From Pirellulaceae bacterium (GTDB lineage Bacteria > Planctomycetota > Planctomycetia > Pirellulales > Pirellulaceae): a stretch of DNA of 64,000 bases. A program made the translations under genes and the position numbers. The DNA lies in assembly GCA_028280445.1 (NCBI GenBank), contig JANQLU010000048.1:1-64000 (forward strand), written 5' to 3'. The notes beneath the pieces were generated by a model. It was not told the origin of the DNA and made no database searches. It saw nothing but the letters and a program-made list of their open reading frames with translations. Below, one piece after another: positions 34,205 through 42,398 of the stretch (its first letter is position 1; the number at the start of each line of letters is the position of its first letter).

Positions 34205-35011
34205 TTAAATGTCTGCAAACGAAATGTTATTGCGCTCAAAAAACTCTTTGGGAGTAAAACCGGAGAATGCTGTGAAGTCTTTGATGAAATGAGATTGATC
34301 GTAATACCCACAACCGTGAGCAAGTTCGGTGAGTGTTTTGTTTTGATAGTCAGTCATGTGACGACAAATATCCAAAAATCTGGTAACTCGCAAGAACAAT
34401 TTAGGGGTCGTTCCGACTGCGACAACAAATGCGCGTTCCAATTGTTTTTTGGACATCCCGCTTTGCTCACCAAGTTCTTCGACCGTGATTTGCCCTTTCG
34501 TTTGTCGGCACCGTTTAATGGCTTGATCGATGCGTTGCGAGGGAGTATCAAACTCCTCGAGCCGATGGCGTAAAAACGATTGAAAATGTTCGACGCGTCT
34601 GGGCCATTGGTTTTCTGCACAAAGATTCACCGAAAGCTCGTGCGTTGAATCGGGCCAGGCCGCATCAAAAGTGATGTAGTCATCCAAAAACGACTGAAGC
34701 GAATAGTTCATAAAATGGTGTGCTCCCCAAGGATAAAATCTTGCGGAAACAAAACCTACCGGACCGGTCGATTCGATTTCGATCGAATTTCTCATTTGTG
34801 AAATCAAAAAAGCGTCGGGTTGCAGATAATGAGAACCGCCCACCAAATGTGTGATAAATGGCGCCCGATAATGGATAACCGCTTCGACAATTCCGTCAGG
34901 CAGGATTTGATGGCGTGGAAACGATTCATCTGCATGTTCCGACTCGAAAACGGTGATTACCTGAACAAAATCCTGTAGCTCGGCACACGGTTGGAGTTCT
35001 TCGAAAATCAT
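34205..35011 (-). CDS. AraC family transcriptional regulator
   Basis: The 268-residue protein has an N-terminal sensing part of the DUF6597/AraC-like type (FPRHQILPDGIVEAVIHY, VGFVSARFYPWGAHHF) and a C-terminal double helix-turn-helix (about 165-262: ITVEELGEQSGMSKKQLERAF and LTELAHGCGYYDQSHFIKDFTAFSGFTPKEF). It is divergent from the gene at 35136 with 124 bases between, suggesting that gene as a target. The effector is unknown. Confidence 0.92.
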   Translation of the reverse strand: MIFEELQPCAELQDFVQVITVFESEHADESFPRHQILPDGIVEAVIHYRAPFITHLVGGSHYLQPDAFLISQMRNSIEIESTGPVGFVSARFYPWGAHHFMNYSLQSFLDDYITFDAAWPDSTHELSVNLCAENQWPRRVEHFQSFLRHRLEEFDTPSQRIDQAIKRCRQTKGQITVEELGEQSGMSKKQLERAFVVAVGTTPKLFLRVTRFLDICRHMTDYQNKTLTELAHGCGYYDQSHFIKDFTAFSGFTPKEFFERNNISFADI

Positions 35012-35135
35012 GTTGGGTTCCCGCCAGCCGTTTTTTTGACGCGTGTCTCTTTTTTACAATCTTGGTGATGAACCGCTCATGATAATAGGCAATCGTTGAT
35101 TTAACTATTGTTTGAAATTTTATCTGAGAGAAATT

Positions 35136-35684
35136 ATGAAGCTTGCCTCAATCGCGTCGTTAACCGTTGTTTTGTCAGTTTTACTTGCCAGCCATCCCGA
35201 ATTTGTCAGTAGCCAAGAGTCGGCCAAATCCAAGGAAGATGTCTGGGCTCCGTTGCGTCCGCTTGTCGGGAAATGGGAAGGCAAAGGGAAAGTGCCCAAG
35301 GGTGAAGCGGATCAACAGGTCGAATGGAAATTTATTTTCGGCGGCAAATACTTGCAGGCCACGTCGTTGTCCGTCGCTGTTGGAGATCGACACCAGGATG
35401 TTGGGTATTTTAGTTACGATCGAGCACGGAAAAAATTCATCTATCGCGAATTCCTGTCCGAAGGATACGTCAATACCTACGTTGCACGATTTTCAGACGA
35501 CAAAAAGACGATTACGTTGACATCGGAGTCGATCGAAAATGGTCCTCCGACGATGAAAGCGTTGGTCAAAATCAAAATCGATGGAGACAAACTGTCGAAC
35601 ACTTTGTCTTTGGGCATGGGAGACAAGCCAATGAAAGTCTGTGTTGAAGGGAAACTTCGCCGGGTGAAAGGAAAACGGCAATAA
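35136..35684 (+). CDS. Secreted DUF1579-like beta-barrel protein
   Basis: The product has 182 residues from the ATG at 35136 (GAGAG upstream; a start at 35112 is also open). A signal peptide (SIASLTVVLSVLLASHPEFVSSQ) is followed by a small beta-barrel pattern: LRPLVGKWEGKGKVPKGEADQQVEWKFIFGGKYLQ. Such proteins resemble the DUF1579 and THAP4/nitrobindin-like lipocalin group; a ligand cannot be named. It is divergent from the AraC regulator and may be controlled by it. Confidence 0.75.
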   Translation: MKLASIASLTVVLSVLLASHPEFVSSQESAKSKEDVWAPLRPLVGKWEGKGKVPKGEADQQVEWKFIFGGKYLQATSLSVAVGDRHQDVGYFSYDRARKKFIYREFLSEGYVNTYVARFSDDKKTITLTSESIENGPPTMKALVKIKIDGDKLSNTLSLGMGDKPMKVCVEGKLRRVKGKRQ

Positions 35685-35889
35685 TCCGATTGGGTTGCCG
35701 CCGAGCCGTATTGGGGTGAGCTGCAATACATAGCAATGCCACCCGTGAACGGCAAGGCGCTCACAGGATTCGAGTTAAGGGGTCGGGAGTCTTTTCATAA
35801 AGACTCAATGTTGGTCCGCACTGCAATCCGCTTGATGTTTGAAAAAACGATGATGCAGCAGATTGAAAAGACTCCCGACCCCGTGAAGC

Positions 35890-36489
35890 TCAATTTTCAA
35901 TTTCTCCATTTTGAAGCTTTGGTTCATCGTCATCTTGTACAAATTTTATTAACGGTGTTGGATTTGACTTGGTTGGCTTTCCAAAGATCGCCCATGAAAT
36001 CAACGAAACCAGACCAAACGAAGCTATCCAAAGTCCACCGATAAGCGCTAATCTGATGACAAATGGCGGCTGGAACAACGGATACGTAGGAATCAAAATG
36101 CAACCACCTGCATCTCCGAACGATTTTCGAAGTCGGACGACTTCCATGTGTTCCAAATATTCCAGGTAAAAAACAAGGCAAACCAATCCGACCGAAGCGG
36201 CGAATACCAGTAGATCCGATTTGGTGTAACGCTTGGCCCGGATAAATTCGTACAATCGGTTGGACAGCGCAAAATAGATGCAGCCCAAGAGGCCCAAAAT
36301 TACTGCAACCTCCATCCGCCAGTTGGTCTGCTCGGAATAGTTGTTAGTGATTTTTTCAAGCAGAACGTTGTCAAAAACAAATGGACCGATGCACGCCGAG
36401 CCATGTAACCAATAAAAAAACAATGCGAAAAGACAAGTGATGCTGATCGCATACTTTTGACGTAAGCCCAAATGGAATCGCATTGGCAT
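35890..36489 (-). CDS. Membrane protein of unknown function
   Basis: The 199-residue product has four predicted membrane segments (about residues 15-32, 62-78, 91-112 and 147-170). Its cytoplasmic C-terminus is rich in polar residues (FVQDDDEPKLQNGE). No family was recognised. It is transcribed towards the gene at 35136; the intervening 205 bases include a GTGAACGGCAAGGCGCTCAC element (35745-35764). It may be one of the many lineage-specific planctomycete membrane proteins. Confidence 0.65.
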   Translation of the reverse strand: MPMRFHLGLRQKYAISITCLFALFFYWLHGSACIGPFVFDNVLLEKITNNYSEQTNWRMEVAVILGLLGCIYFALSNRLYEFIRAKRYTKSDLLVFAASVGLVCLVFYLEYLEHMEVVRLRKSFGDAGGCILIPTYPLFQPPFVIRLALIGGLWIASFGLVSLISWAIFGKPTKSNPTPLIKFVQDDDEPKLQNGEIEN

Positions 36490-37066
36490 ATTTCGGTGAT
36501 TGAATCTGTCTGAAAAAAAGATTTGGTTTCACACGATGTCCCGATTCTACGAACTGCGCCTGTGCCTCGCTGCGAAACACCTGCAGTGACAGTGCCTCAT
36601 TGAATTGAGGACACTTGGTATCTCAACAAAAAGGGTGCGGGTTCTGGGAGGGCGGCTCCCGGGAGGGCGAGGCTCCTGCCGAGCCTGTATGCGGCATTGG
36701 CGCTAGCCGCTCACAGGTGGCTTTTCATGGCTCGGCAGGAGCCTCGCCCTCCCAGCAGCCTTACCCTCCCAGTATCCTCGCCCTCCAAAATTCCCGCTGA
36801 GCCACACGCTGGTTTATATAAAACAGGGCCATTCTCAAACGATATTGGGCCATAATCGCTGAATTTTTCAGCATTATTATTGAATATCCTTAAAATCCGC
36901 TATGATTAAACCAACGTTTTTGGCTCACACATCGGGCACAGAACATTCCCCGAAATTGTCGTTTCAGTGAACGGTTATTTGTGGGGCAGCCGAATTGTTT
37001 TGGACGACCAGCAAAAGATTTCTTTTTCAAAATCAAAAATAGATTCAGCGATCCAAAGGCCAATCC
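36490..37066. repeat. Intergenic region with GAGGCTCCTGCCGAGCC inverted repeat (36661-36753)
   Basis: Arms GGGAGGGCGAGGCTCCTGCC and GGCAGGAGCCTCGCCCTCCC are intact. The loop carries GCGCTAGCCGCTCACA, a piece of the AGCCGCCGG family. Extra CCTCCC units continue to 36788. Between 36820 and 37066 the DNA is AT-rich and should contain the promoter and operator of the XylR-type gene; TATTGGGCCATAATCGCTGA lies there but no operator could be assigned. Confidence 0.85.
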
Positions 37067-38266
37067 ATGTACCGTGCACCTCACATCGCATTGATTGTTG
37101 AAACATCGATGGAGTCGGGGCGCGAGATGTTGCGGGGAATCGCCAGGTACGCGGCTGAAAATGGGCCGTGGTCGATTTATCACCAGCCAAGCCATCTCGA
37201 TCAATCGCTGCCCGAATGGTTAAAAAACTGGGATGGCGATGGGATGATTGTCCGGGTAAGCGATCCTAGTTTCGTGGAATTTATTTCAGGGTTGGATATC
37301 CCGGCAGTCGACGTTTTGGGGCAGGTTTCGAATTGTGATCTTCCCCTGGTCCACGTTGACAATCACGTGATCGCTTCACAAGCATTTACGCATTTGCACG
37401 ATCGCGGTTTTCGGGAGTTTGCTTTTGTGGGCCGGCGTGGGTTTACCTGGTCCGACGAGCGGTTTGACAGTTTTGCGAGAGCCTGCAAGGAGCAAAATTG
37501 TGTTTGTCACAGTTTTGAAGTTTGTCGTGAGTCGCCTTGGGAAATCGAACAGGATCGATTAGCGGTCTGGCTCAAAAATTTGAACAAACCGTGTGGTTTG
37601 ATGGCGTGTAACGACGCACATGGCCAACGAGTTTTGGAGGCATGTCGACGCAGCAATATTTTGGTTCCCGAGGAAATTGCGGTAATTGGCGTGGACAATG
37701 ATTCCGTGATTTGTGCTTTGGCAGATCCTCCATTGACGAGTATTGATCCCGGCCATTTTCAAGTTGGTTACGAAGCGGCCAGATTGTTGGACCGACTTAT
37801 TCGGCAACCTCAAGAAACCACGAATCAAAAACTGTTGAAGAATTGCACATGTTTTACGCGCGAGTCAACCGATATCACGGCGGTCAATCATTCGGAGTTG
37901 GCCAAGGCGTTGGCTTTTATTCGACACAATGCTTGTTTAGGAATCACGTCGAACCACGTTGCCAAAGAATTGGGTGTGTCACTGAGTTCACTCAAGCGAC
38001 TGTTTGCCAACGAATGCCGATTTACGATCAACGAGTGCATCATTCGGGCAAAAATTGATCGTGCAAAACAATTACTGAGAGAATCGGATTCATCGATCGA
38101 ACAAATTACGAGCAAAGTCGGCTATAGCCACGCTCACTATTTTGCGGCCGCTTTTCGACGCGAAATTGGTATGTCACCTAGTGAGTACCGAAAAAAATAC
38201 CAGCGGCAAAACGACGCTGGGAAATCATCAACGAAATCGAGCGTCAAAGAACCCGTGACTTGGTAA
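37067..38266 (+). CDS. XylR-type transcriptional regulator (periplasmic-binding fold plus AraC HTH)
   Basis: The 399-residue protein joins a LacI/periplasmic-binding-like sensor (about 1-270: HIALIVETSMESGREMLRGIARYA, GLMACNDAHGQRVLEACR, AVIGVDNDSVICAL) to a C-terminal AraC-type DNA-binding domain (about 285-385: GITSNHVAKELGVSLSSLKRLF, EQITSKVGYSHAHYFAAAFRREIGMSPSEYRKKY). This architecture is that of E. coli XylR, a xylose-responsive activator. AAAGG precedes the ATG. It directly precedes a GH43-like glycosidase, so a pentose or related sugar is a reasonable inducer; the exact sugar is inference. Confidence 0.93.
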   Translation: MYRAPHIALIVETSMESGREMLRGIARYAAENGPWSIYHQPSHLDQSLPEWLKNWDGDGMIVRVSDPSFVEFISGLDIPAVDVLGQVSNCDLPLVHVDNHVIASQAFTHLHDRGFREFAFVGRRGFTWSDERFDSFARACKEQNCVCHSFEVCRESPWEIEQDRLAVWLKNLNKPCGLMACNDAHGQRVLEACRRSNILVPEEIAVIGVDNDSVICALADPPLTSIDPGHFQVGYEAARLLDRLIRQPQETTNQKLLKNCTCFTRESTDITAVNHSELAKALAFIRHNACLGITSNHVAKELGVSLSSLKRLFANECRFTINECIIRAKIDRAKQLLRESDSSIEQITSKVGYSHAHYFAAAFRREIGMSPSEYRKKYQRQNDAGKSSTKSSVKEPVTW

Positions 38267-38313
38267 ACGAACTCAAGTCGCTGCAACCGAGTTTTGAAAA
38301 AGATGGAAACCTA

Positions 38314-39393
38314 ATGTTGGGTATCGAAACATATCGTCTGGCATTTACGACTTGCGTGTTATTGTTTGTGTTTTGCTTTTCCATCGATGGCTATAGTCAA
38401 ACCGATGTGGAATCGACCGACAAAGCGAATCTGCAGCGCGATACAAAAATTCAATCACGCGGCGCCAGCGAGCAAGTGTTTTTGTTGCCGTATTTTTTGG
38501 GCAATGGCGAATCCGGTGTTTACTTGGCGGCCAGTCGCGATGGTTTGCGATTTGAAAAACTCAACCGCGGTCGACCGGTCATGAAAGCCCCAAAATGGGA
38601 TAAAGAAAATTTGACTCGCGACCCGTCGATTTTGTATCACGACGGAGTCTTTTATATGGTCTGGACGACCAGTTGGAATTCGAGAAGTTTTGGTTTTGCA
38701 AGTTCAAAAAATTTGATCGATTGGAGTCGACCTAAGAAAATTGACATCTGGGGAAAACGAACCGATGTTCGAAATACTTGGGCGCCGGAAGTCCATTGGG
38801 ACGCGGAGCAAAAAGAGTTTTTGATTTTATGGAGTTCGACGGTCGAAGCGGAATTGAAAGATGCGGACAAATCATCGAATCGTCCTGGCTGCGATCATCG
38901 AACCTACGCTTGTCGAACCAAAGATTTTAAAACGTTCAGTAAACCCAAGCTGTTTTACAGCCCTGCCAATCCAGAATTGAGTGTGATCGACCCATATCTC
39001 GCTTTTGATAATCGCAATACAGCGGACACCGCTGACGATCGTTGGGTAATGGTCATCAAAAACGAAATGCCGGTTTCACGAGGAGGCAAAAACCTTCGTT
39101 TAACATTCAGCAAAAAAATCGGTGGGCCTTATCAAACAAAACTTGGACCGGCCATTGTGGGTGCAGGGACATCGCTCGTCGATCGCATGGGAGAAGGTCC
39201 ATCGTTGTTGAAAATTGATCGGCAATGGTGGCTGTATTGGGATGCACCGGGGAGCAAGTTTTCTTATTGCCTAGCGACAAGTTCCGATTTGAAAACTTGG
39301 AAAAACCGTTCTGCCGAATTGCGATTACCGATCAAGAATATGAGACATGGAACGGTTTTCCGTGCGCCGAGCAAGATTGTATTTCCAAAATGA
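38314..39393 (+). CDS. Secreted glycoside hydrolase, GH43-like
   Basis: From the ATG at 38314 (GATGGA upstream) the 359-residue product has a signal peptide (TTCVLLFVFCFSIDGYSQ). The fold is five-bladed beta-propeller-like: LTRDPSILYHDGVFYMVWTTSW holds the candidate general-base Asp, WAPEVHWDAEQKEF the candidate acid Glu, VIDPYLAFD the pKa-modulating Asp region, and RHGTVF the conserved late His. GH43 enzymes release arabinose or xylose from plant or algal polysaccharides. An in-frame ATG at 38260 overlaps the regulator gene but would place the signal peptide internally. It is probably cotranscribed with the XylR-type gene. Confidence 0.85.
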   Translation: MLGIETYRLAFTTCVLLFVFCFSIDGYSQTDVESTDKANLQRDTKIQSRGASEQVFLLPYFLGNGESGVYLAASRDGLRFEKLNRGRPVMKAPKWDKENLTRDPSILYHDGVFYMVWTTSWNSRSFGFASSKNLIDWSRPKKIDIWGKRTDVRNTWAPEVHWDAEQKEFLILWSSTVEAELKDADKSSNRPGCDHRTYACRTKDFKTFSKPKLFYSPANPELSVIDPYLAFDNRNTADTADDRWVMVIKNEMPVSRGGKNLRLTFSKKIGGPYQTKLGPAIVGAGTSLVDRMGEGPSLLKIDRQWWLYWDAPGSKFSYCLATSSDLKTWKNRSAELRLPIKNMRHGTVFRAPSKIVFPK

Positions 39394-39405
39394 GCGGGTA
39401 ATGTT

Positions 39406-39462
39406 GTAGGGACGGTTCCCACCGGCCAATCCAACAAAACGAACGGTGGGAAACGGCCGTTA
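39406..39462. repeat. Inverted repeat of the GGTTCCCACCGGCC family
   Basis: An imperfect third copy (GTAGGGACGGTTCCCACCGG and ACGGTGGGAAACGGCCGT arms) lies between two convergent genes; see the perfect copy at 8401-8461. Confidence 0.8.
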
Positions 39463-39510
39463 ATTCCAAACACCGAGCCAGATTTTGTGAGCAAGGCGCT
39501 TTTTTCGGTT

Positions 39511-41517
39511 TTAGCCCGTTGGCCAGCCGATCAAATTCCAGTTCCACAAAAATGGAATCAGGATCAACGTGATCGCGGAAAAACAAGTTGCATAAATCCT
39601 TTCGCGCCAGGTCCACGCGAGTCGCTTCCATGCAATTCCAGTGATCACAACACTGAGTAGGCTGAGGAGAATAAACACCAGCAGCAAGCCGAACGGCACG
39701 ATGGCCCAGTTTGGTAATCCGATCACCAAACGGTCTTTGTCGCCAAGTAACATGGCGACCCCCGAAATTCCAAGCAATCCACAAAGTGCTGTAGCGCCGA
39801 TCAACCACCTCCCATGTTGGATCGGCCATGGATGCCGAAGCCGATCGGCGGCGGGAGTTTTTTCTTTTTTTCGCCAAAGGCGCCGCAAAATCCAGCTCAA
39901 CAAACTGGCGATCGGCCAACCCACGATGGTTAACAAAAATAATGACAAACTCACAAGCAGGATTGATCGTTTGACACTCACTCGTTCGAACCATTTCGCT
40001 TTTTGAAACGAATTCGGAAAACCCATGCCGTCGCCAAATCCGAGACCGTCGGTTGTCGTCGCCCAAATGGTCTGACCATCCGAGCTGGTTTTGAAAGCGA
40101 TGTAACCCGGTTTTCCGGTTTGACGAAAGACATTGGGCGATACCTCGTGGTAAACGCGTTCTGCCCCTGAACTATCGATCGTTCGGATTTGACCCGGCTC
40201 AACGACCTCTACCCGAACCCAGGCTCCCCATTTGGCCAGGGTTTCCATTGTTTTCTCACCAAACCGCAGCAGAAAATATTCGCCGGGAAGTTGTTTCGCA
40301 CGCCGATCCCAATCCGGCAATACCTGATTGGAAAATTTGTCTGGTTCACCAGGGACCATTCGTTCAAGGATTTTTTGAAAGATTGGAATGAGGTAACTCA
40401 AATCTTGTCGTGAAATCGCCAGATATGCTCCCCATTTTTTTTCTGGAACCAGGGCAATGATCGCTGCCCCTTCGGGACCCGCACCCATGATCATCAATAC
40501 ACGGTGTCCGTTGACCCGCCGTTCCCAAAATCCAGGCGTCAGACCTTCGGCTCCCGATACCGGAGTCCAGCAAGTGGTTTGCATGTTCTGGGCTGTCGCC
40601 GAAGAAAAATATTTTGTTCCATTTATTTTGCCCATGTTGAGATGCATCCGCATGAAACGAGTGATATCGTCTGCGGTTGCCCAGACGTTGCCAGCGGGCG
40701 AAGTCTGACGGTAAGACAACAAGATCTCTTTCCATACAAGCTGCCCTTGCTCGCGACGTGTGGTGTAACCTTTGGCAAAATTTTGTCGATCGGCGTAGTC
40801 AATCGAATTGTGGGTATCCGCGCCGGCCATCCCCAGCGGTTTAAAAACTTCGTTGGTTAATAATTTGTCGAACGATTGTTCTGTTACTCGCTCCGCGACC
40901 AATCCAGCCAATGCCCAGCCGTGGTTATCGTACATCGTGATTTCTCCGGCAGGTCGAATTTGCGGTGGCATCGCACCGGCCAGATATTTAGACAACGATT
41001 TCAATTGATCCCGAGTCGGCGCAGCCATTCCAATATTGCGGTCATCGAAACCAGCGGTATGAGTCAGTAGATGGCGCAAAGTGATCAGCTCACTGTTTTC
41101 GATCGTCGAGATGTTGGGTGTGGAGCCCAGGTATTCGTTAATGTCCGTATCCAGATCGACCATTCCTCGATCCACCAGCCGCATGATGGCAGTCGCCGTG
41201 ATTGCTTTGGTGACCGACGCCAAATAAAAACGCGTCGTTGACGGGTCAATGGGCCGCTGTGTTTTTCGGTTCTCGACGCCGTATCCATTCAAATGCACAA
41301 CCCGATCATTTTCGACAACTGCACAAACAGCCCCTGCGACCCCGCGGGATTCCCGTTTTTCGAACAACTGATCAATCCAATCCAAACGGGGTGATTGCGA
41401 CGTTTGCTGACCAACGACGTTTTGAATCGCGCCCCATGACAGCATGTTGGAAGCAAAAAATATGCACAGCAGCCAGCGGCACCCGACCATTGCTCTTTCT
41501 ATTGAAAGCAAAATCAT
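39511..41517 (-). CDS. Membrane-anchored serine hydrolase, class C beta-lactamase-like
   Basis: The product has about 668 residues. Possible starts are 41565, 41517 and 41490; 41517 is given because GGAG is close by, but the choice is uncertain. A signal or anchor segment (CRWLLCIFFASNMLSWGAI) is followed by the serine hydrolase fold: SVTK tetrad in YLASVTKAITATAIM, YDNHGWALAGLV as the YxN motif, and LLTHTAGFD. After a beta-rich middle part come four C-terminal membrane segments (about 525-670, for example ILLVSLSLFLLTIVGWPIASLL). The catalytic domain should face the periplasm. A divergent winged-helix regulator starts at 41654. The substrate is unknown; cell-wall peptides are plausible. Confidence 0.88.
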   Translation of the reverse strand: MILLSIERAMVGCRWLLCIFFASNMLSWGAIQNVVGQQTSQSPRLDWIDQLFEKRESRGVAGAVCAVVENDRVVHLNGYGVENRKTQRPIDPSTTRFYLASVTKAITATAIMRLVDRGMVDLDTDINEYLGSTPNISTIENSELITLRHLLTHTAGFDDRNIGMAAPTRDQLKSLSKYLAGAMPPQIRPAGEITMYDNHGWALAGLVAERVTEQSFDKLLTNEVFKPLGMAGADTHNSIDYADRQNFAKGYTTRREQGQLVWKEILLSYRQTSPAGNVWATADDITRFMRMHLNMGKINGTKYFSSATAQNMQTTCWTPVSGAEGLTPGFWERRVNGHRVLMIMGAGPEGAAIIALVPEKKWGAYLAISRQDLSYLIPIFQKILERMVPGEPDKFSNQVLPDWDRRAKQLPGEYFLLRFGEKTMETLAKWGAWVRVEVVEPGQIRTIDSSGAERVYHEVSPNVFRQTGKPGYIAFKTSSDGQTIWATTTDGLGFGDGMGFPNSFQKAKWFERVSVKRSILLVSLSLFLLTIVGWPIASLLSWILRRLWRKKEKTPAADRLRHPWPIQHGRWLIGATALCGLLGISGVAMLLGDKDRLVIGLPNWAIVPFGLLLVFILLSLLSVVITGIAWKRLAWTWRERIYATCFSAITLILIPFLWNWNLIGWPTG

Positions 41518-41653
41518 TTCTCCATTGCTCAAATGTGGAATTTGGTTTACTGTTAAAATATACATAAAATTTTAACAGATAGTTTCGCGACCTGCGAATT
41601 TCGTTTGAGAAAGTTGATATTTTCAAAAAACCAGCGGCGAAAACGCGAATGAT

Positions 41654-42190
41654 ATGAAACTCACGGCAAAACAACTGGATTGTCTTTGTTCCCCGGTTCG
41701 TGTTGATTTGTTCGAATCGATTCGACGGCTGCAGCAGGCAACCGTTGCGGAATTGGCGGTCGAGATGGACCGAACGGTTCATTCACTGTATCACCACTTG
41801 AAATTGCTGACCGATGTTGGTTTGATTCGAATCAAGGAATATCGTCGAGTGGGAAAACGGGACGAAGCGATCTATGAACCGGTTTCGAAAAAACTGGTCA
41901 TCGACAAACAAAACGCCAGTCGTGCGTACAACGAGGGGCTGATCAAAACCGTACGCATTGCACTGCGCAAAGCGGAGCGGGAACATCGCGAGTCGCGTCA
42001 ACAAGAGATTGACAACGAATTGTTTGGGATTCTCCGATTAGAAGCACAATTGTCAGCCGAAGACGCCGAGTTGCTCATCAAAAAAATTCGAGCACTTGGA
42101 GCTTGGGTGCGGCGTCGCGACAACGCTAAATCAACCGACCAGCGCACATATTCGCTAACATGTCTGGCAATTCCCCGAGAAACGGATTAG
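41654..42190 (+). CDS. Winged-helix transcriptional regulator (ArsR-like)
   Basis: The 178-residue protein has an N-terminal winged helix: LDCLCSPVRVDLFESIRRLQQATVAELAVEMDRTVHSLYHHLKLLTDVGLI, the ArsR/HTH_20 pattern with the recognition helix at VHSLYHHLKLL. A C-terminal helical region (KTVRIALRKAEREHRESRQQ) follows, perhaps for dimerisation. It lacks the metal-binding Cys motif of classical ArsR. It is divergent from the membrane serine hydrolase gene with 89 to 137 bases between them, so it probably regulates that gene and itself. Confidence 0.85.
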   Translation: MKLTAKQLDCLCSPVRVDLFESIRRLQQATVAELAVEMDRTVHSLYHHLKLLTDVGLIRIKEYRRVGKRDEAIYEPVSKKLVIDKQNASRAYNEGLIKTVRIALRKAEREHRESRQQEIDNELFGILRLEAQLSAEDAELLIKKIRALGAWVRRRDNAKSTDQRTYSLTCLAIPRETD

Positions 42191-42398
42191 CCAATTTTCG
42201 TGTGTCGCTTTTTGTTAAAGATGTTTTCGCATCTAATCACGTGACGTCCCAGTGGCCTTTCTCACGAATCGAGTCGTTATACACAAATTCGTTTCGTTCC
42301 CTAGTTGCCGTTCAGGCCGATTGCCGTTGATTGCATGGACAATTTTTGCCCCATAAAATTGCAACCTGTAGTTATTCAAGTATTTGGGACGATCATTG

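Noticed and set aside
39332-40066. 244-codon frame overlapping the 3' part of the membrane serine hydrolase gene
   Set aside because: Same strand, different frame of a gene whose membrane segments are clear; its composition (Arg, His, Cys rich) is not protein-like.
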